Below, piece by piece: positions 1 through 10,303 of a stretch of 64,000 bases of DNA. The stretch is taken from contig CAZKUA010000007.1 in the NCBI GenBank assembly GCA_964555845.1, positions 1 to 64,000 of the forward strand. The letters are read 5' to 3'. The translations under genes were made by a program, and so were the position numbers. The notes under the pieces were generated by a model, which saw nothing but the letters and a program-made list of their open reading frames with translations, searched no databases and had not been told where the DNA came from. The DNA comes from JALNXF01 sp964555845 (lineage in GTDB: Bacteria; Patescibacteriota; Gracilibacteria; BD1-5; UBA2023). Each line of letters begins with the position of its first letter. Position 1 is the first letter of the stretch.

Positions 1-139
1 AAACTCATCTGATATCAGAGTTATTGACAATATTCATTGTATTAGCAATTTGTTTATATTCGACGTGTGTTCCGCTTTGATCTACAAGATCAAGATTCAT
101 ATTATCTTTTGATGGTTCTGATGTTGTATTCATCAGCAT
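1..139 (-). CDS. Hypothetical protein, N-terminal part only
   Basis: An open frame begins at an ATG at 139 (a second ATG lies at 133) and runs off the left edge of the window. About 46 residues are visible; they are polar (starting MLMNTTSEPSK) and show no motif or membrane segment that I recognise. It starts only seven bases after the stop of the upstream TelA-like gene and in the same frame, so it is probably cotranscribed with it. An alternative is that it is a readthrough extension of that gene. The stop between them is TAA, which this code does not reassign, so two genes are more likely. Confidence 0.45.
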
Positions 140-145
140 ATTATT

Positions 146-1537
146 TTAGTTAGTAATCTTAAGTTTTCTAGTTAGTAATCTTAAATTTGAAGTTCAAAGA
201 TCTTTTTGATGTCCAGATTCAATCATTTTTGATAAATCTGCTCCATTCTTTTTTATTTCATTTCAAATTTTAAGTAATTCCTGGGCATGTACTTCAATAC
301 TTTTATCAACACCTATTATTAATGTTTTTAATCATTCAATTTGTTTTGCTCTAAGTTGTTCTATATCTAATCATCATTGTAAAACTATATCTAATCATTT
401 TTTTATTCAATTTTGAGCATCTGCTTCAATTTCTCATAATTTCTTTGTAAGCTCTATTGCTTTATTTACTTGACTTGCTGATCAAGTTGTAAGAATGGCT
501 AAATTAAGAGTAAATACTGATCTTTCATATCAAAGAGCTAATCTCTTAGAATTTTCTTTTGCTTCTTTTACAAGAGCAACAATATTTTTAACGCTAAGGT
601 CACAAAGTCAGATATAATGTCTAACATGAGGAACAAATTTTGAATCTACTTCCTCTATAAGAATTTTTTTAATATTATCATCTAATTCAGTTGAGCTATT
701 TATAGCAGTCTTTAAATCTCAAGTTAAATATTGTTCAAATCAAAGAAGCATCGCTTCAGTTCTAATAAGATAAGCAAAAGGTTCTTTTACTTCTTCACCA
801 AAATTTTCAAATTTACCAACTATATCTCCAATGTCTCATCTTTTATCTTGAAGAGTAATAAGTTTATTAATATCTCATTCAAGACCTGCTTGTAATCATT
901 TTCAAACAGATTTCATATTACGAAAATTCAAAAAACTAAATAATTTTCTTACTCTTGAAGTTTTGCTAGCTATATTTCCAGCCAACTTAATGTTTGTTCA
1001 ATCTTTTATAGAAGAAATCATTAATTCAACATTAGTAATTTTTTGACTTAATTCGCCTCATAGCAATGACATTACTCATTCTCAATCAACTATTCATTGT
1101 TCTCTAACATATCAATCAAGAGATTCTGTAAGTTGATTTAATTGAGTTAGAAAACCAGAATATAAATTATTAATAGCCACATCTTTTGAACTAGCTTCAA
1201 GTCAAAAATTTCTTGAAATATCAACAGATGACATTTGAGTAAGTTCTTTAATTAAACTTGCGACATTATGTCTCACCATTCAATCACTTGATAATGATTG
1301 ACCAGAAGAAATACCTAGTTTTACAAGATCTATTGGATATTTTTGTACTGTAGGACATAAATCACCATCCATTTTTTGTTCAATATCAAATGGATCCATA
1401 ATTTCAGCAGTAACAAACTGTACTTCTTGTGTTGTTTTTTCAACAAATGAAGAACCCTCTAGTATAATACCTTCAGCTTCCTCTAAAATAATTGCTTCTG
1501 GTTTATCTAAACCTGTGTCTCATGCATTAGTTGCCAT
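146..1537 (-). CDS. TelA-like (toxic anion resistance family) helical protein
   Basis: The 463-residue protein is almost entirely helical and charged, with no signal peptide or membrane segment. The C-terminal 150 residues carry long amphipathic helices (QVNKAIELTKKLGEIE, then DIEQLRAKQIEGLKTLI) that resemble in spacing and character the C-terminal region of the TelA/YaaN family, linked to tellurite and other stress resistance. This is a judgement by eye and the N-terminal half is not recognisable. In-frame TGA codons must be read as Gly. The thioredoxin-like gene at 1670-2389 lies 132 bases upstream on the same strand. It could instead be an unrelated coiled-coil protein. Confidence 0.5.
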
Positions 1538-1669
1538 AATAATAATAGTTATATATAAAATAATTTGTAGTTTTTCAACATATTCTCATTTTATCATAAA
1601 ATTCTAAGAATTGCAAAAAAACATGCTTTATTCTGAAATTTCAGTTAAATTGACATATATAGTAGATAT

Positions 1670-2389
1670 TTAAGCTTCAAAGTTATTTAAATAAGCTTTA
1701 ACTTCTTTTAATTTTTCAATTTTTTTGTAAGGTTGTCCATTTTTATAGATTACCACTGCTGGAGATTTTCTTACTCAAAATAAATCTGAAACAGCCATAG
1801 CTTTATTAATATCACATGTTTTAAGTGTTACTTTTTTACTGATTGATTTAACTAAAGTTAAAGGAATAGTTTTTGTAATTTTAGATGAATTAGTATCATT
1901 CCCTAAAAATAACATTGCAAGAGTCTCTTTATACTGAACTTCTTTAAAATCATCTAAATTATTTAAGGCAATAGATGATGTATTTAATCACTCACAAATA
2001 ATTTCATTGTATATTTCAATAATTTCAGCTTGTAATTCTTTTGCAAGATTTATAAATTCTTCTCAAAATAATCTAACTAAATCTACAATATCATCTCAAA
2101 TTTCAAGTGATTTAGCTCAAATCTCTGTTTTTCAAAGTTTTTCTCTTGCATTTTCTATAGTCTGTGATACCTTATCTCATACCATAGAACCCAACTCAGC
2201 AATTTCTTCTCAAATAACACGAGTTTGAGTTCAAATATCACCCTTTTTTACTTCATCAATACTTTTACAAACTTTCCCTTTTATTTCTCATACTTTAGCC
2301 TCAGCTAAAGTAGAAACTTTACTTCAAACTAGTTTACCTAAATCCAAAGTTTTAGCTCAAATTCATTGAGCCTTATCTCTCATTCACAT
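1670..2389 (-). CDS. Coiled-coil protein with C-terminal thioredoxin-like domain lacking CXXC
   Basis: The 239-residue protein has two parts. Residues 1-130 are charged and helical with repeated Lys/Glu/Gly segments, resembling YtxH-like or apolipoprotein-like coiled coils. Residues 150-239 look like a thioredoxin fold: a beta strand (KKVTLKTCDI), the helix stretch MAVSDLFGV, then the cis-Pro-like motif RKSPAVVIYKNG and a final helix. The usual CXXC redox pair is absent; only single cysteines remain, so classical disulfide exchange is unlikely. ATG codons at 2389 and 2383 are both possible starts. It lies upstream of the TelA-like gene on the same strand. Its role is unknown. Confidence 0.6.
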
Positions 2390-2554
2390 AAAATTATAGT
2401 TAAAAAATATTAAATATTAACTTATAATATATACTCATTAATTATTATTTGTCAAATTTAATTTCAGTTTAAAAATAAAATTTGCAAAAAAAACTTTTTC
2501 TGTAATATATATTTAAGTAGTTTTTACTACTGCTAGTTAATCTTACTAAAAAAT

Positions 2555-2639
2555 GCCGAGGTGGTGAAATTGGTATACACGCAGCCTTGAGGTGGCTGTG
2601 TCGCAAGATGTGTGGGTTCGAGTCCCATCCCCGGCACCA
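2555..2639 (+). tRNA. tRNA-Leu (anticodon GAG)
   Basis: The 85-nt gene folds as a class II tRNA. The anticodon stem CAGCC/GGCTG encloses the loop TTGAGGT, giving anticodon GAG. A long variable arm, a T-arm with TTCGAGT and an encoded 3' CCA are present. The acceptor stem GCCGAGG/CCCCGGC pairs except for one A-C mismatch at position 5-68, where bacterial tRNA-Leu usually has A-T. It is free-standing, between a minus-strand gene and a plus-strand gene. Confidence 0.95.
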
Positions 2640-2710
2640 TTTTAGAAAATTTAATTTGAAATTATTTAAAAAATTAATAATATATTGATATTAATTCTAA
2701 TTCATAAATT

Positions 2711-3307
2711 ATGAATAAAAAGATTTCTACGGTTATATTCGACTATTGATGAGTTATTAGTGAGAAATGAGAATTATTATCATTCTTAAAACATATTGAA
2801 GAAAAATATCAAAAAGAGCTTAATGATGATATCAGGTTAGGATGAAAGCCGTTTTGGGATTCCGCTTGCATTTGATCTATTTCTTCATGGGATTTTTGGA
2901 ATTATTGGAGTAAATATTTAGAAGTGGATTCGAAGATTTTACTTGAAGAAGCTATAGAATTGGATGGCTTTAGAGAAGATGTTTATGAATTTGCTAAAAA
3001 TCTTAAAAAAGATTTCAGGTTGGGAATTATTACTAATATGATACAAAATTGGTTTGAAACTGTAGTTACAACTTATAAATTATGTGAAGTTTTTGATATT
3101 ATGGTTACTTCATATGAAACAGGTTCTGTAAAACCAAAAATTGAAATATTCGAGTATGCAATGAAAAAAATAGGTGTTGAACCGGAAGAATGTGTTTTTA
3201 TAGATGATAGAGAAACAAATATTATTGCTGCTAAAGCTTTTTGAATGAAAGTGATTCAATTTAAGGATCTTGAAAGTCTTAAAAAGGATTTTTATAATAT
3301 TGTATAG
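2711..3307 (+). CDS. HAD-superfamily hydrolase (phosphatase-like)
   Basis: This 198-residue cytoplasmic protein is a haloacid dehalogenase-type hydrolase that probably dephosphorylates a small metabolite. Motif I is present near residues 10-15 as FDYGGV, where both glycines are TGA codons. The Asp nucleophile is present, but the second Asp (+2 position) typical of phosphatases is Gly, as in the dehalogenase/epoxide hydrolase-like branch. Motif II is IITN, motif III is the Lys in VKPK, and motif IV is the acidic FIDDRETN. Length fits the family. It starts 71 bases after the tRNA and stands alone. The substrate cannot be told. Confidence 0.85.
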
Positions 3308-3417
3308 GTAAAAAGTTGATGACCTATTATACTCCACTGTTTTAATTAAAAAGAATTAATTTAGTTTTAGAAATGCAAGAAATTCAGAAGATTAAGAATA
3401 TAATTAAACTTTAAAAT

Positions 3418-3648
3418 ATGAATGAAAATAATAGAAATGATGCGATATTACATTGAGTTAGTCTATCTACGATTTTAGATTATCTTATTGAAGAATATGG
3501 ATTTGAGAAACTAAGCGAAATGATTAGAATTAATTGTTTTAAAAGCAATCCTAGCAAAGAATCTTCCCTAAAATTCCTCAGAAAAACCGAATGGGCCCGC
3601 CTCCAAGTTCAATGACTTTATGTGAGAAGTATTTTGGAGAAGAGATAA
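3418..3648 (+). CDS. VF530 family (DUF2132) small DNA-binding-like protein
   Basis: The 76-residue protein matches the VF530/DUF2132 family nearly end to end. Recognisable segments are LHGVSLSTILDYLIEEYG, then INCFKSNPSKESSLKFLRKT, and the tail WARLQVQGLYVR. In the family the structure is a small helical fold that has been proposed to bind DNA; its true role is not established. One Gly in the LHGV motif and one in VQGLY are TGA codons, which again supports the Gly reading. A short hairpin follows it. Confidence 0.85.
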
Positions 3649-3663
3649 ATTGACAATTTAATA

Positions 3664-3690
3664 AAAAGTTATATAGTCCATATAACTTTT
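3664..3690 (+). terminator. Rho-independent terminator after the VF530-like gene
   Basis: An 11-bp stem (AAAAGTTATAT / ATATAACTTTT) around the loop AGTCC is followed by TATTTTTATT. The stem is AT-rich but perfectly paired, and it lies 15 bases after the stop. Confidence 0.6.
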
Positions 3691-3711
3691 TATTTTTATT
3701 ATGAATATATT

Positions 3712-4438
3712 ATGAAAGTTCTTCCTTGAACAGACATAGAGAAATGGGAACAATATATAGATAAACAAGATTGAAAAACTTGATATCAAAATGGATGATA
3801 TGATGGTTTTTCTATGATGAATCATTTATTTACTAAACCAAGAGCTTGATATAAAAATAGATGAGTTCCAACTGTATTATGTGAAACTGTAGAGAGCATT
3901 GCTTAAGACTTGAGAGAGTTTGTATTGCGTTAATTGATTGAACTCCTGAAAGAGTTAATAATCCAGAAAGAATTGCCTGAATGGCAAGATATCATGATTT
4001 AATTGAATATCCTCCAGAAGTTCCAGATATAACACCTTATTGTGATTATACAAAAGATGATAAAAAATTAATAGATTAGGTGTTCAAAAAAGAATACAAC
4101 TTATTTTAGGAGAAAAAGGTAGGCATATTATTTCATTAATAGATGAATATCAAATATGAGAAACTAGTGATTCTAAGGAATTACATTTGCATGATAAGAT
4201 TGTTGCCTGAGTTTGAGCATTAGAATACGAAAAATTATGATTTTGAAAACAAATGGCTAATTTCCATCCAAGAATACTCGGCATATTAGAAAAAGATAGC
4301 TATCTTAAAAATATCTATAAGGTTCTTTTAGAAAGAGAATTTAAGCATTTTGATTTTTTTATGCAATATTATATTTTATTACAATTAGCATGAAATTATG
4401 AAAAATATAGAGAAGTTATGAATAATCTTAGTAATTAA
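3712..4438 (+). pseudogene. Frameshifted HD-domain-like phosphohydrolase gene
   Basis: Three overlapping frames together encode one protein of about 240 residues. Frame one runs from the ATG at 3712 to a TAA at 3904. Frame two covers roughly 3885-4079, and frame three runs from about 4076 to the TAA at 4436. Both junctions need the same -1 shift. The middle piece carries ARYHDLIEYPPEVPDITPY, which resembles the HD...D metal-binding core of HD phosphohydrolases; the last piece is helical. In all three pieces TGA falls at plausible glycines, so coding character is kept. The gene may be freshly broken, wrongly sequenced or frameshifted on purpose; no classical slippery heptamer was seen. A strong terminator follows. 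Confidence 0.6.
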
Positions 4439-4461
4439 TTTAATCTCAAATAACCAAAAAA

Positions 4462-4492
4462 CCTCTCCGAAATTTTTCGGAGAGATTTTTTT
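4462..4492 (+). terminator. Strong rho-independent terminator
   Basis: An inverted repeat CTCTCCGAAA...TTTCGGAGAG is followed by ATTTTTTT. It lies between the frameshifted gene and the end of the minus-strand gene at 4497, so it may serve both directions. Confidence 0.85.
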
Positions 4493-4496
4493 ATGA

Positions 4497-5309
4497 TTAA
4501 AGATTTTTTCTTAGTGCTTCAATATTTTGAATATCTAATTGTGCCTGAGATCAAAATATACTTTTCCATTCAATAATATATTTTTTTATAAAAAAAGTTA
4601 TATTCATTGTTGATGTTTTAAGTCATTCAAGAAATTGTCATACAATATATAAAGCAAATTTTTCCTTATTATTAGAATTAAATTCATTATTTGTATTTAT
4701 ATTTGATTTAAAGCCTTTTTTTAAGAATTCATCGTATATCTTATCCTTAATTTTTCTATCTTGTAAATTATTTAATATATCTTGAAATGAATTTATCCAA
4801 TCTAAAATAGATTCTAAATTATTTGGTTCTATTTTTTTAAATTCTTCAAGATGATAATTTAAAAATTCAATTTGATTATTTCTTTGTTTTTCTCTAATAT
4901 TTTGCATATTTACCTCATTTTTTCATTGTGCAGAACTTAAATATTCTTGAACCATTAATCCTGTATCATATTTCTTACTTAATTTTAAAATATTAATTTC
5001 TTTTAATTCATTATCTCATAACCAAAGTGCCCTTTTTCAATTAACTGTTATAGCAGTTCAATTAATCATTCAAAAATAATTTCAATTTTTATGTCAAAAT
5101 TCAATAATATCACCAACATTAAGAACTAATCTTAAATTATCAGGATATGGTGAAGTTGGATTTCCATTTTTATCAGGAATAGAATGTACAGTAATTTCAA
5201 TTCATTTTGCAACAATTAATGGTATTCTTTGTTGAGAATAAGCATCATTTAATGTTTGAGTTTGGTATATATTTTTCATAAATATATGTGCCGTATTACT
5301 TTGTTTCAT
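4497..5309 (-). CDS. Hypothetical protein, beta-rich N-terminus and helical C-terminus
   Basis: This 270-residue protein is not one I recognise. Residues 15-120 are rich in beta-type segments with Gly turns (GIEITVHSIPDKNG, GDIIEFGHKNGNYFGMINGT, TVNGKRALWLG). Residues 140-270 are charged and helical, including NIREKQRNNQIEFLNYH. There is no signal peptide or membrane segment. The first ATG in the frame (5309) was taken; an in-frame ATG also occurs at residue 11. It is transcribed toward the terminator at 4462-4492. Interior TGA codons split it into short fragments under the standard code. Confidence 0.7.
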
Positions 5310-5343
5310 AAACTAATTATTTATTAATAAATGTTATTTATAT

Positions 5344-6951
5344 TTACTTCTTCGAAAAAGAATATAAAATCAGAGCTATTTGACCGCGAGAGAAGGATTT
5401 GTTTGGTTCAAATTTGTTATCTCCAGATGAAGATGGGAATGAATTTCTGAAAGTGTATGCGTAAGGTGTAAACCAGTTTGTTGGCTTAATATCAGAAAAA
5501 TTAGTTCAGTTTTGAGTTGACGTTGTTTTTACGAGTTCTTTTTGGGAAGCTTTTATTAGAATTGTAATAAATTCTGCTCTTGTAATTTGATCATCTGGTC
5601 TAAAGTTTTTATTTTTTGCTGTAATAAATCATAAATCAATCGATTTCTTAAGATACGGAGCTAGGAAAGAATCTGAAGAAATATCGCTAAATGAAATTTG
5701 AGTAGTTGAGTCAAGATTTATTTTGTATAATTTTAGAATAAAAATCAATGCTTCTCATCTAGAAACTGAATTATTAATTCCGAAATTTCATGTCTCATAT
5801 CATTTTGAGATTGAATTATCGTATAAATATTTTGTCGCTTGAAAGAATTTAGAATTTTTTGGAATATCATAAAAAATCTGACCGTCTTCTAATTTTGGTT
5901 TGATGATACTCTCTGGAGCTTTTACTGGTGCGGAATTTTCTGTAATTCAGGTATTTAGATTATTTAGTAGTCCTGTATCAGTTTGTGCTGAGGTTGGAAT
6001 TTTTTCTACAGAAAGACTTTTTGGTGTATCTTGTTTATTTTCTTGAATTTGTGTCTTAACAATATTAGAATTATTTACTTGTTCAATTGGGGCAGAATTA
6101 AGTAAGCTAATTTTAGTTATATTATTTTGCACAAATTCCATTGGATGAATTGTTAGTTCCATCGCATTTTCTTTACCAAGTCATACATTTATAGCTCAGA
6201 AAAAATCAAGTCCGAGCGTTTTTGCATCAGCAAAACTAAATGGCCAATATGGATGAAATGGAGATGCTTTTTTATCTATTTGAAAATGCAAGTGCGGAGT
6301 TGTTGTTATTCAAGTCATTCCCACTTTTCAAAGCACATCTCATTTTTTAATTTTGGTTCACTCTACAGCAAAAATATCAGATAAATGCTCGTAAGAAGAA
6401 TAAAGACTTTGAACAGTTCAGTTATAATTTATATTGTCATGCCTAATTACCACATATTTTCAATCTCAAGAGACTGTATTTTTAACTTTTATAACAACTC
6501 AATTGGCAATAGAAAGTACCGGAGTACCAATTGGAGCTCTGATATCAACAGCTGGATGGCTTCATTCATATTCCTCATAATTTAGTCTATAACTTCCCAT
6601 ATAAAGCACGGGATAAGTATATCTGGCCAAAAGTGCCTCCTTATTACGAGTGTCTGAATTTTGTAAATTATTTAGGTCATATTTTGGAATTTCTATAAAA
6701 TCATCAACTCAAAATACATCTTCTTGAAAATTAAGAGATTTATTTGTATTTTTGGATTTTAACCAGTTTGGCACATAAGATATTGGCGAAACTGTACCAT
6801 CAAATGGATCTGAGACAATATTTGAATACTCTAGTATTGAAGATTTAAAATATCTAACTCCATAGAAAGTAGAGAAATAAAATAGAGCTAAAATCAGGTT
6901 AAACAACCAAATTTTCTTCAAAATTGAAAGATTTTTAAAATTTGAATTCAT
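5344..6951 (-). CDS. Membrane-anchored M23 peptidase with three SLH domains
   Basis: The 535-residue protein is predicted to cut peptidoglycan cross-links outside the cell while staying on the envelope. An N-terminal membrane segment (about residues 14-32) is followed by a LytM/M23 domain. Zinc-ligand and catalytic motifs are visible: HPAVD near residue 132, EHLS, and HLHF near residue 218. A linker rich in Asn, Thr and Gln follows, and from about residue 357 to the end there are three S-layer homology repeats (for example FSDISSDSFLAPYLKKSIDL and FRPDDQITRAEFITIL). SLH domains normally bind pyruvylated wall polymers. The start at 6951 gives a good signal anchor. The combination suggests remodelling of the wall at or under a surface layer. 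Confidence 0.9.
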
Positions 6952-7032
6952 AAATGTTTTTATTTTTATTTTTAAAACCTAGTATAACTTTATCATATTT
7001 TTTCTATTTTTGCAAAAAATATGACTTTAATT

Positions 7033-7998
7033 TTAAATTTCTTCTTTATAAAAAGTTTTTGTGATGTATAAATAGCCATAAATGGCGTAGATAAATATAA
7101 TTGGAGTAAATCAGAGAGTGAGTGAAATATCAAAAATTGCATGAAGTGTAATTGAAAAAAGTAGTCAAAATAGAAATGTTTTGGTGTAGAAATAGAAATT
7201 TTTACCAAAAAATAAGTAAGCTTTAGAAAAATATAATCAAACTATAACTCCGCAGAAAATATGAACAAATAGAGAAAAAATAGATCTGAAAATCAAAGTA
7301 GTTGCAAAATCTCCAGAAATAACTCATCTGTCAATTGAAATGTTGTAAAGGTACAAAATATTTTCTATAAAGCCAAATCCGAGCGCTATAAAAGTAGCGA
7401 GCAAGACTCATTTTTGAACTGAATCAATTTCTGTAATTGAACTTGGTAAAAAACTAAAATGTTTTGAAATTTCCTCAACTAATCAAATTATTATGTAATA
7501 TAAAATAATAAGTCCGAGAGTATTAAAAACATTTTTTCAGATTGAAGCTGGACTTGAAATAGACATATCCAGAAATCAGATATTTGGAATTATTTTATTT
7601 AAAATAGCGAAAATTAGAATAAAAATTGAAATTCAAACTAAGTTTTTTCAGTAAATTTTAAAAATATCAAAACTTCATTTAAAGAAAATCAAAGAAGTTA
7701 AAAATAAAATCGTAGCTATAATCAAAGTAAGAAAAAACAAAGAAATTATAACATATAAAAAATTTCAATTTGTTCAAATTAGCTCAAAAATATTTAGAAA
7801 AGATGCGGAAAAAAAACTGTAAATTTGCTCTGAATAAAGCACCGGAACGACAGAAAATCATCCAGCGATTATTCAAGATACAAATCTACGAGAATTAAGT
7901 GTAGAATTATCAATATATGAAAAAATATATCCCCAAATTAAAATCGGAACAAAAGCCAAACTTCCAATTAGAAATATTTTAAAAATATCTGAAATCAT
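7033..7998 (-). CDS. PrsW-family intramembrane metalloprotease
   Basis: The 321-residue protein has about eight hydrophobic segments. The PrsW motifs occur in order: LVEEISKH (the EExxK site), GFGFIENILYL, then FRSIFSLFVHIF and SITLHAIFDISL with the conserved His and Asp. In Bacillus subtilis PrsW cuts an anti-sigma factor; here only the protease family can be claimed. The start at 7998 directly follows the TAA of the small membrane protein gene (7999-8001), so the two are probably translated together. No sigma or anti-sigma gene is visible nearby. Confidence 0.85.
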
Positions 7999-8199
7999 TT
8001 ATTTCTTTGGTTTATTTCTAAAAATCTCAAAACTTCAAAATTTAATACTTTCCTTGTTCGATTTTTTGAAAATAAATTGCATTAAAACCATATTGGCCCC
8101 AATAATTATAAACAAGAAACCTATCAAATAAGCTATTATATCAGGATTAGCAACTATAATTATCCCAAAAAGCAAAAGAAAAAATCAAAATATATTCAT
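7999..8199 (-). CDS. Small two-segment membrane protein
   Basis: This 66-residue protein has two hydrophobic segments (GFFLLLFGIIIVANPDIIA and the following IGFLFIIIGANMVLM) and a basic C-terminal tail. Its stop touches the start codon of the PrsW-like gene, which suggests translational coupling and a shared membrane role. No family is recognised. Confidence 0.65.
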
Positions 8200-8218
8200 A
8201 AAAATAAAGGTTAGTTAT

Positions 8219-8280
8219 AAGTTAATAGATCCTTCGACAGGCTCAGGATGACACGGAGTGGAAGCTCAGGATGACACGGA
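8219..8280. repeat. Dispersed TCATCCTGAGC-type repeat with internal duplication
   Basis: The stretch contains ATAGATCCTTCGACAGGCTC followed by two copies of GCTCAGGATGACACGGAG. On the minus strand this reads as the TCATCCTGAGC...GAAGGATCTATT element that is also found at 12272. It lies between the murA stop and the small membrane protein gene, both on the minus strand. Its GC content is well above the surroundings. Confidence 0.75.
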
Positions 8281-8286
8281 GAAAAA

Positions 8287-9555
8287 TTAATTATCTTCTC
8301 CTTTTACTCTCTCGATTACAGCTCAGAGTTTTTGGATTTTGCCGATAATATCTTCGTATCATCTGTCGATATATTCTACATTTGTAATGTATGTGTCCCC
8401 TGTTGCTATCAATCCAGCAATAATCATGGCTACTCAGGCTCTTAAATCCCAGCTGGAAACTGTAGTGGCTCTAAGTGGAGTTTTACCGAAAATTAGGGCT
8501 TCGTGTGGATTTAGGATTGCAGGGTGACCTTTCATTTTTTCAATTTCTACAAGATAATTAAGTCTTCCCTCATACATTATTTCTTGAATTTTTGAGATTC
8601 ACTCGGCTTGTGTGAGTAAAATTGAGAATGGAGATTGTAAATCTGTCGGAAATCCTGGGAAAATATTTGTTTGAACTTTTATGGCTTTTAAGCTATTTAT
8701 TGAATTATAAACTCTTAATTTATTATTTCATAGGTCCTCAAATTTTACTCAAACTTCTTTTGCTTTTAATAAAAAACTTGAGAGGTCTGCAATTCTTGGA
8801 TTTACGATATCAATGAATTTATCACTACAAAGCGCTCAAAATATTATAAAAGTTCCTGATTCTATATAATCGCTAACCACACTATATTCCACTTCTTTTT
8901 TAAGATTTTTTACTCAATTAATAGTAATTGTGTGGTCAAATCCAACTTCAATATCTGCTCCTGCTTTTTTCAAAAAATTAACTAAATCAATTACATGTGG
9001 CTCAATTGCAGCCAAAGCTAGAGTAGTTTTTCAAGATCTAAGTACATTAGCTGTAATTAAATTCTCTGTAGCAGTAACCGCAAATCATCAATTTAGGGTC
9101 CTGTCTCAAACTCATAAATCTCATGATAATTTCACAAAATCTTCTCAATTTAAATTCTTGTATCAAATTGCCTCAAGTCATTTAATGTGTTCGTCAATTG
9201 GTCTTTTTCAGATATTACATCATCCAGGATATGGAATATTTACCTCTCCGAATTTGTAAAGTAAAATTGGTAAAAGTAAAATTCAAACTCTTATTTTTTT
9301 GATTAATTCAATATTAAAATTATCTAAAGATATCGCAGTAGTATCCAATTTTAGAGTATTTCATACAAAATCTACTCATACATTCAGACTTTTAATAATT
9401 TCTAGAAAAGTTAAAACATCTCCAATTCTAGGTACATTAGAAAGGGTAACTTTATCCATAAACAAACTTGCCGCAATTATCGGAAGACTAGCGTTTTTTG
9501 AACCACTTATTACTACCTCTCAAGACAAGCGTTGTCATCAAGCAATTTTTAACAT
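8287..9555 (-). CDS. murA: UDP-N-acetylglucosamine 1-carboxyvinyltransferase
   Basis: The 422-residue protein, close to the usual 419, transfers enolpyruvate from PEP to UDP-GlcNAc in the first committed step of peptidoglycan synthesis. The N-terminus LKIAGGQRLSGEVVISGSKN followed by ASLPIIAAS is diagnostic. The catalytic cysteine is present in PGGCNIGKRPIDEH, so this is the Cys type that fosfomycin can inhibit, not the Asp variant. The two glycines before that cysteine include a TGA codon. The first ATG of the frame is used. It shows the organism builds at least the start of its own peptidoglycan, in line with the M23-SLH protein nearby. Confidence 0.95.
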
Positions 9556-9688
9556 TTTTTTAATTTTATTAATAAACCTACATAAGTTATCCAAAAATTA
9601 CAAAATTTCAATTTTAAATTTGATTTTAGAAATTTCTCTTTCTAATAAAATTAGAATAAAAAAGAAGATAAATATAAATTATGAAATA

Positions 9689-10030
9689 TTATTTTTTATA
9701 AAAATTAATATTTTCTACAAATCTGATTTTATCTTCAATATTTTCAATATAATTTAATAAAATACTATAATTTCAAACAATAATAAAAATTGAATATTTT
9801 AGTTCATCAATTACCATTTTTCACAAGATTCTTTCCCGTTTTAATTTAATATCAATTTCATTATATATATTATTTCTAAATTCTTTCGATAATTCTATAT
9901 AATTTTTTCTGATTAAATCTTCATTAAAAATTCCTGTATCTAAAAATCTATTTAAAAAAATCTTTCTATATGAGTCTATAAAATTGTCTATATCATAAAT
10001 AACCTCTTCAGATAATACAACACTAAACAT
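9689..10030 (-). CDS. RelE/ParE-like toxin candidate
   Basis: The 113-residue basic protein has the layout of ParE/RelE-type toxins: N-terminal helices (LSEEVIYDIDNFIDSYRK), then beta strands near the end (KYSIFIIVGNYSILLNYIE) and the short tail VENINFYKK. No catalytic residue can be assigned with confidence. The upstream gene (10023-10172) overlaps it by eight bases, the usual antitoxin-toxin arrangement. The 133 bases between its stop and the murA start hold no gene. It could be some other small protein; the assignment rests on shape and context. Confidence 0.5.
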
Positions 10031-10172
10031 AAATTTCTTTTTTACGAACTAAAATCTGTTCTGATTTCCTTAAATCCTGTATAAGAAGTTGAGCAGATTT
10101 TATAATATTTTCATCTGAAATTTTTTTTGATTCAACCAATGTATAGTAGATTTTTCAGTCTTTTTTTATCAT
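10023..10172 (-). CDS. Small helical protein, antitoxin candidate
   Basis: This frame ends in a TAG eight bases inside the toxin-like gene. From the ATG at 10172 it encodes 49 residues; a TTG at 10220 would give 65. The protein has a short strand (MIKKDGKIYYTLVES) and a charged helix (SDENIIKSAQLLIQDLRK). Position and size fit an antitoxin, but no DNA-binding motif is clear. The start is uncertain because no ribosome binding site is visible. Confidence 0.45.
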
Positions 10173-10241
10173 AATTCCAAAATTACTTTTAAGTAATTCT
10201 CATTTTATAGATTTTACCAAAAATGCAAATTATTCTCTACA

Positions 10242-10282
10242 AAAATCCATTAAATCCACCTCCGGTGGATTTAATGGATTTT
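10242..10282 (-). terminator. Perfect 19-bp inverted repeat, terminator
   Basis: AAAATCCATTAAATCCACC and its exact complement are separated by TCC. It lies 21 bases past the stop of the minus-strand gene at 10304 and its arms end in A and T runs, so it can stop transcription in that direction. The core AAATCCACC...GGTGGATTT recurs in the terminator at 46422-46450. Confidence 0.8.
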
Positions 10283-10303
10283 GAAAATTTGAAGTTTTTA
10301 ATT

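Noticed and set aside
6993..7208. Minus-strand frame inside the PrsW-like gene region
   Set aside because: It is offset from the frame that carries the PrsW motifs (EEISKH, GFGFIENILYL, LHAIFD) and shows no coding features.
8339..9757. Plus-strand open frames opposite murA and in the gap beyond it
   Set aside because: They lie antisense to a gene with clear MurA motifs, or are AT-rich and lack any domain.
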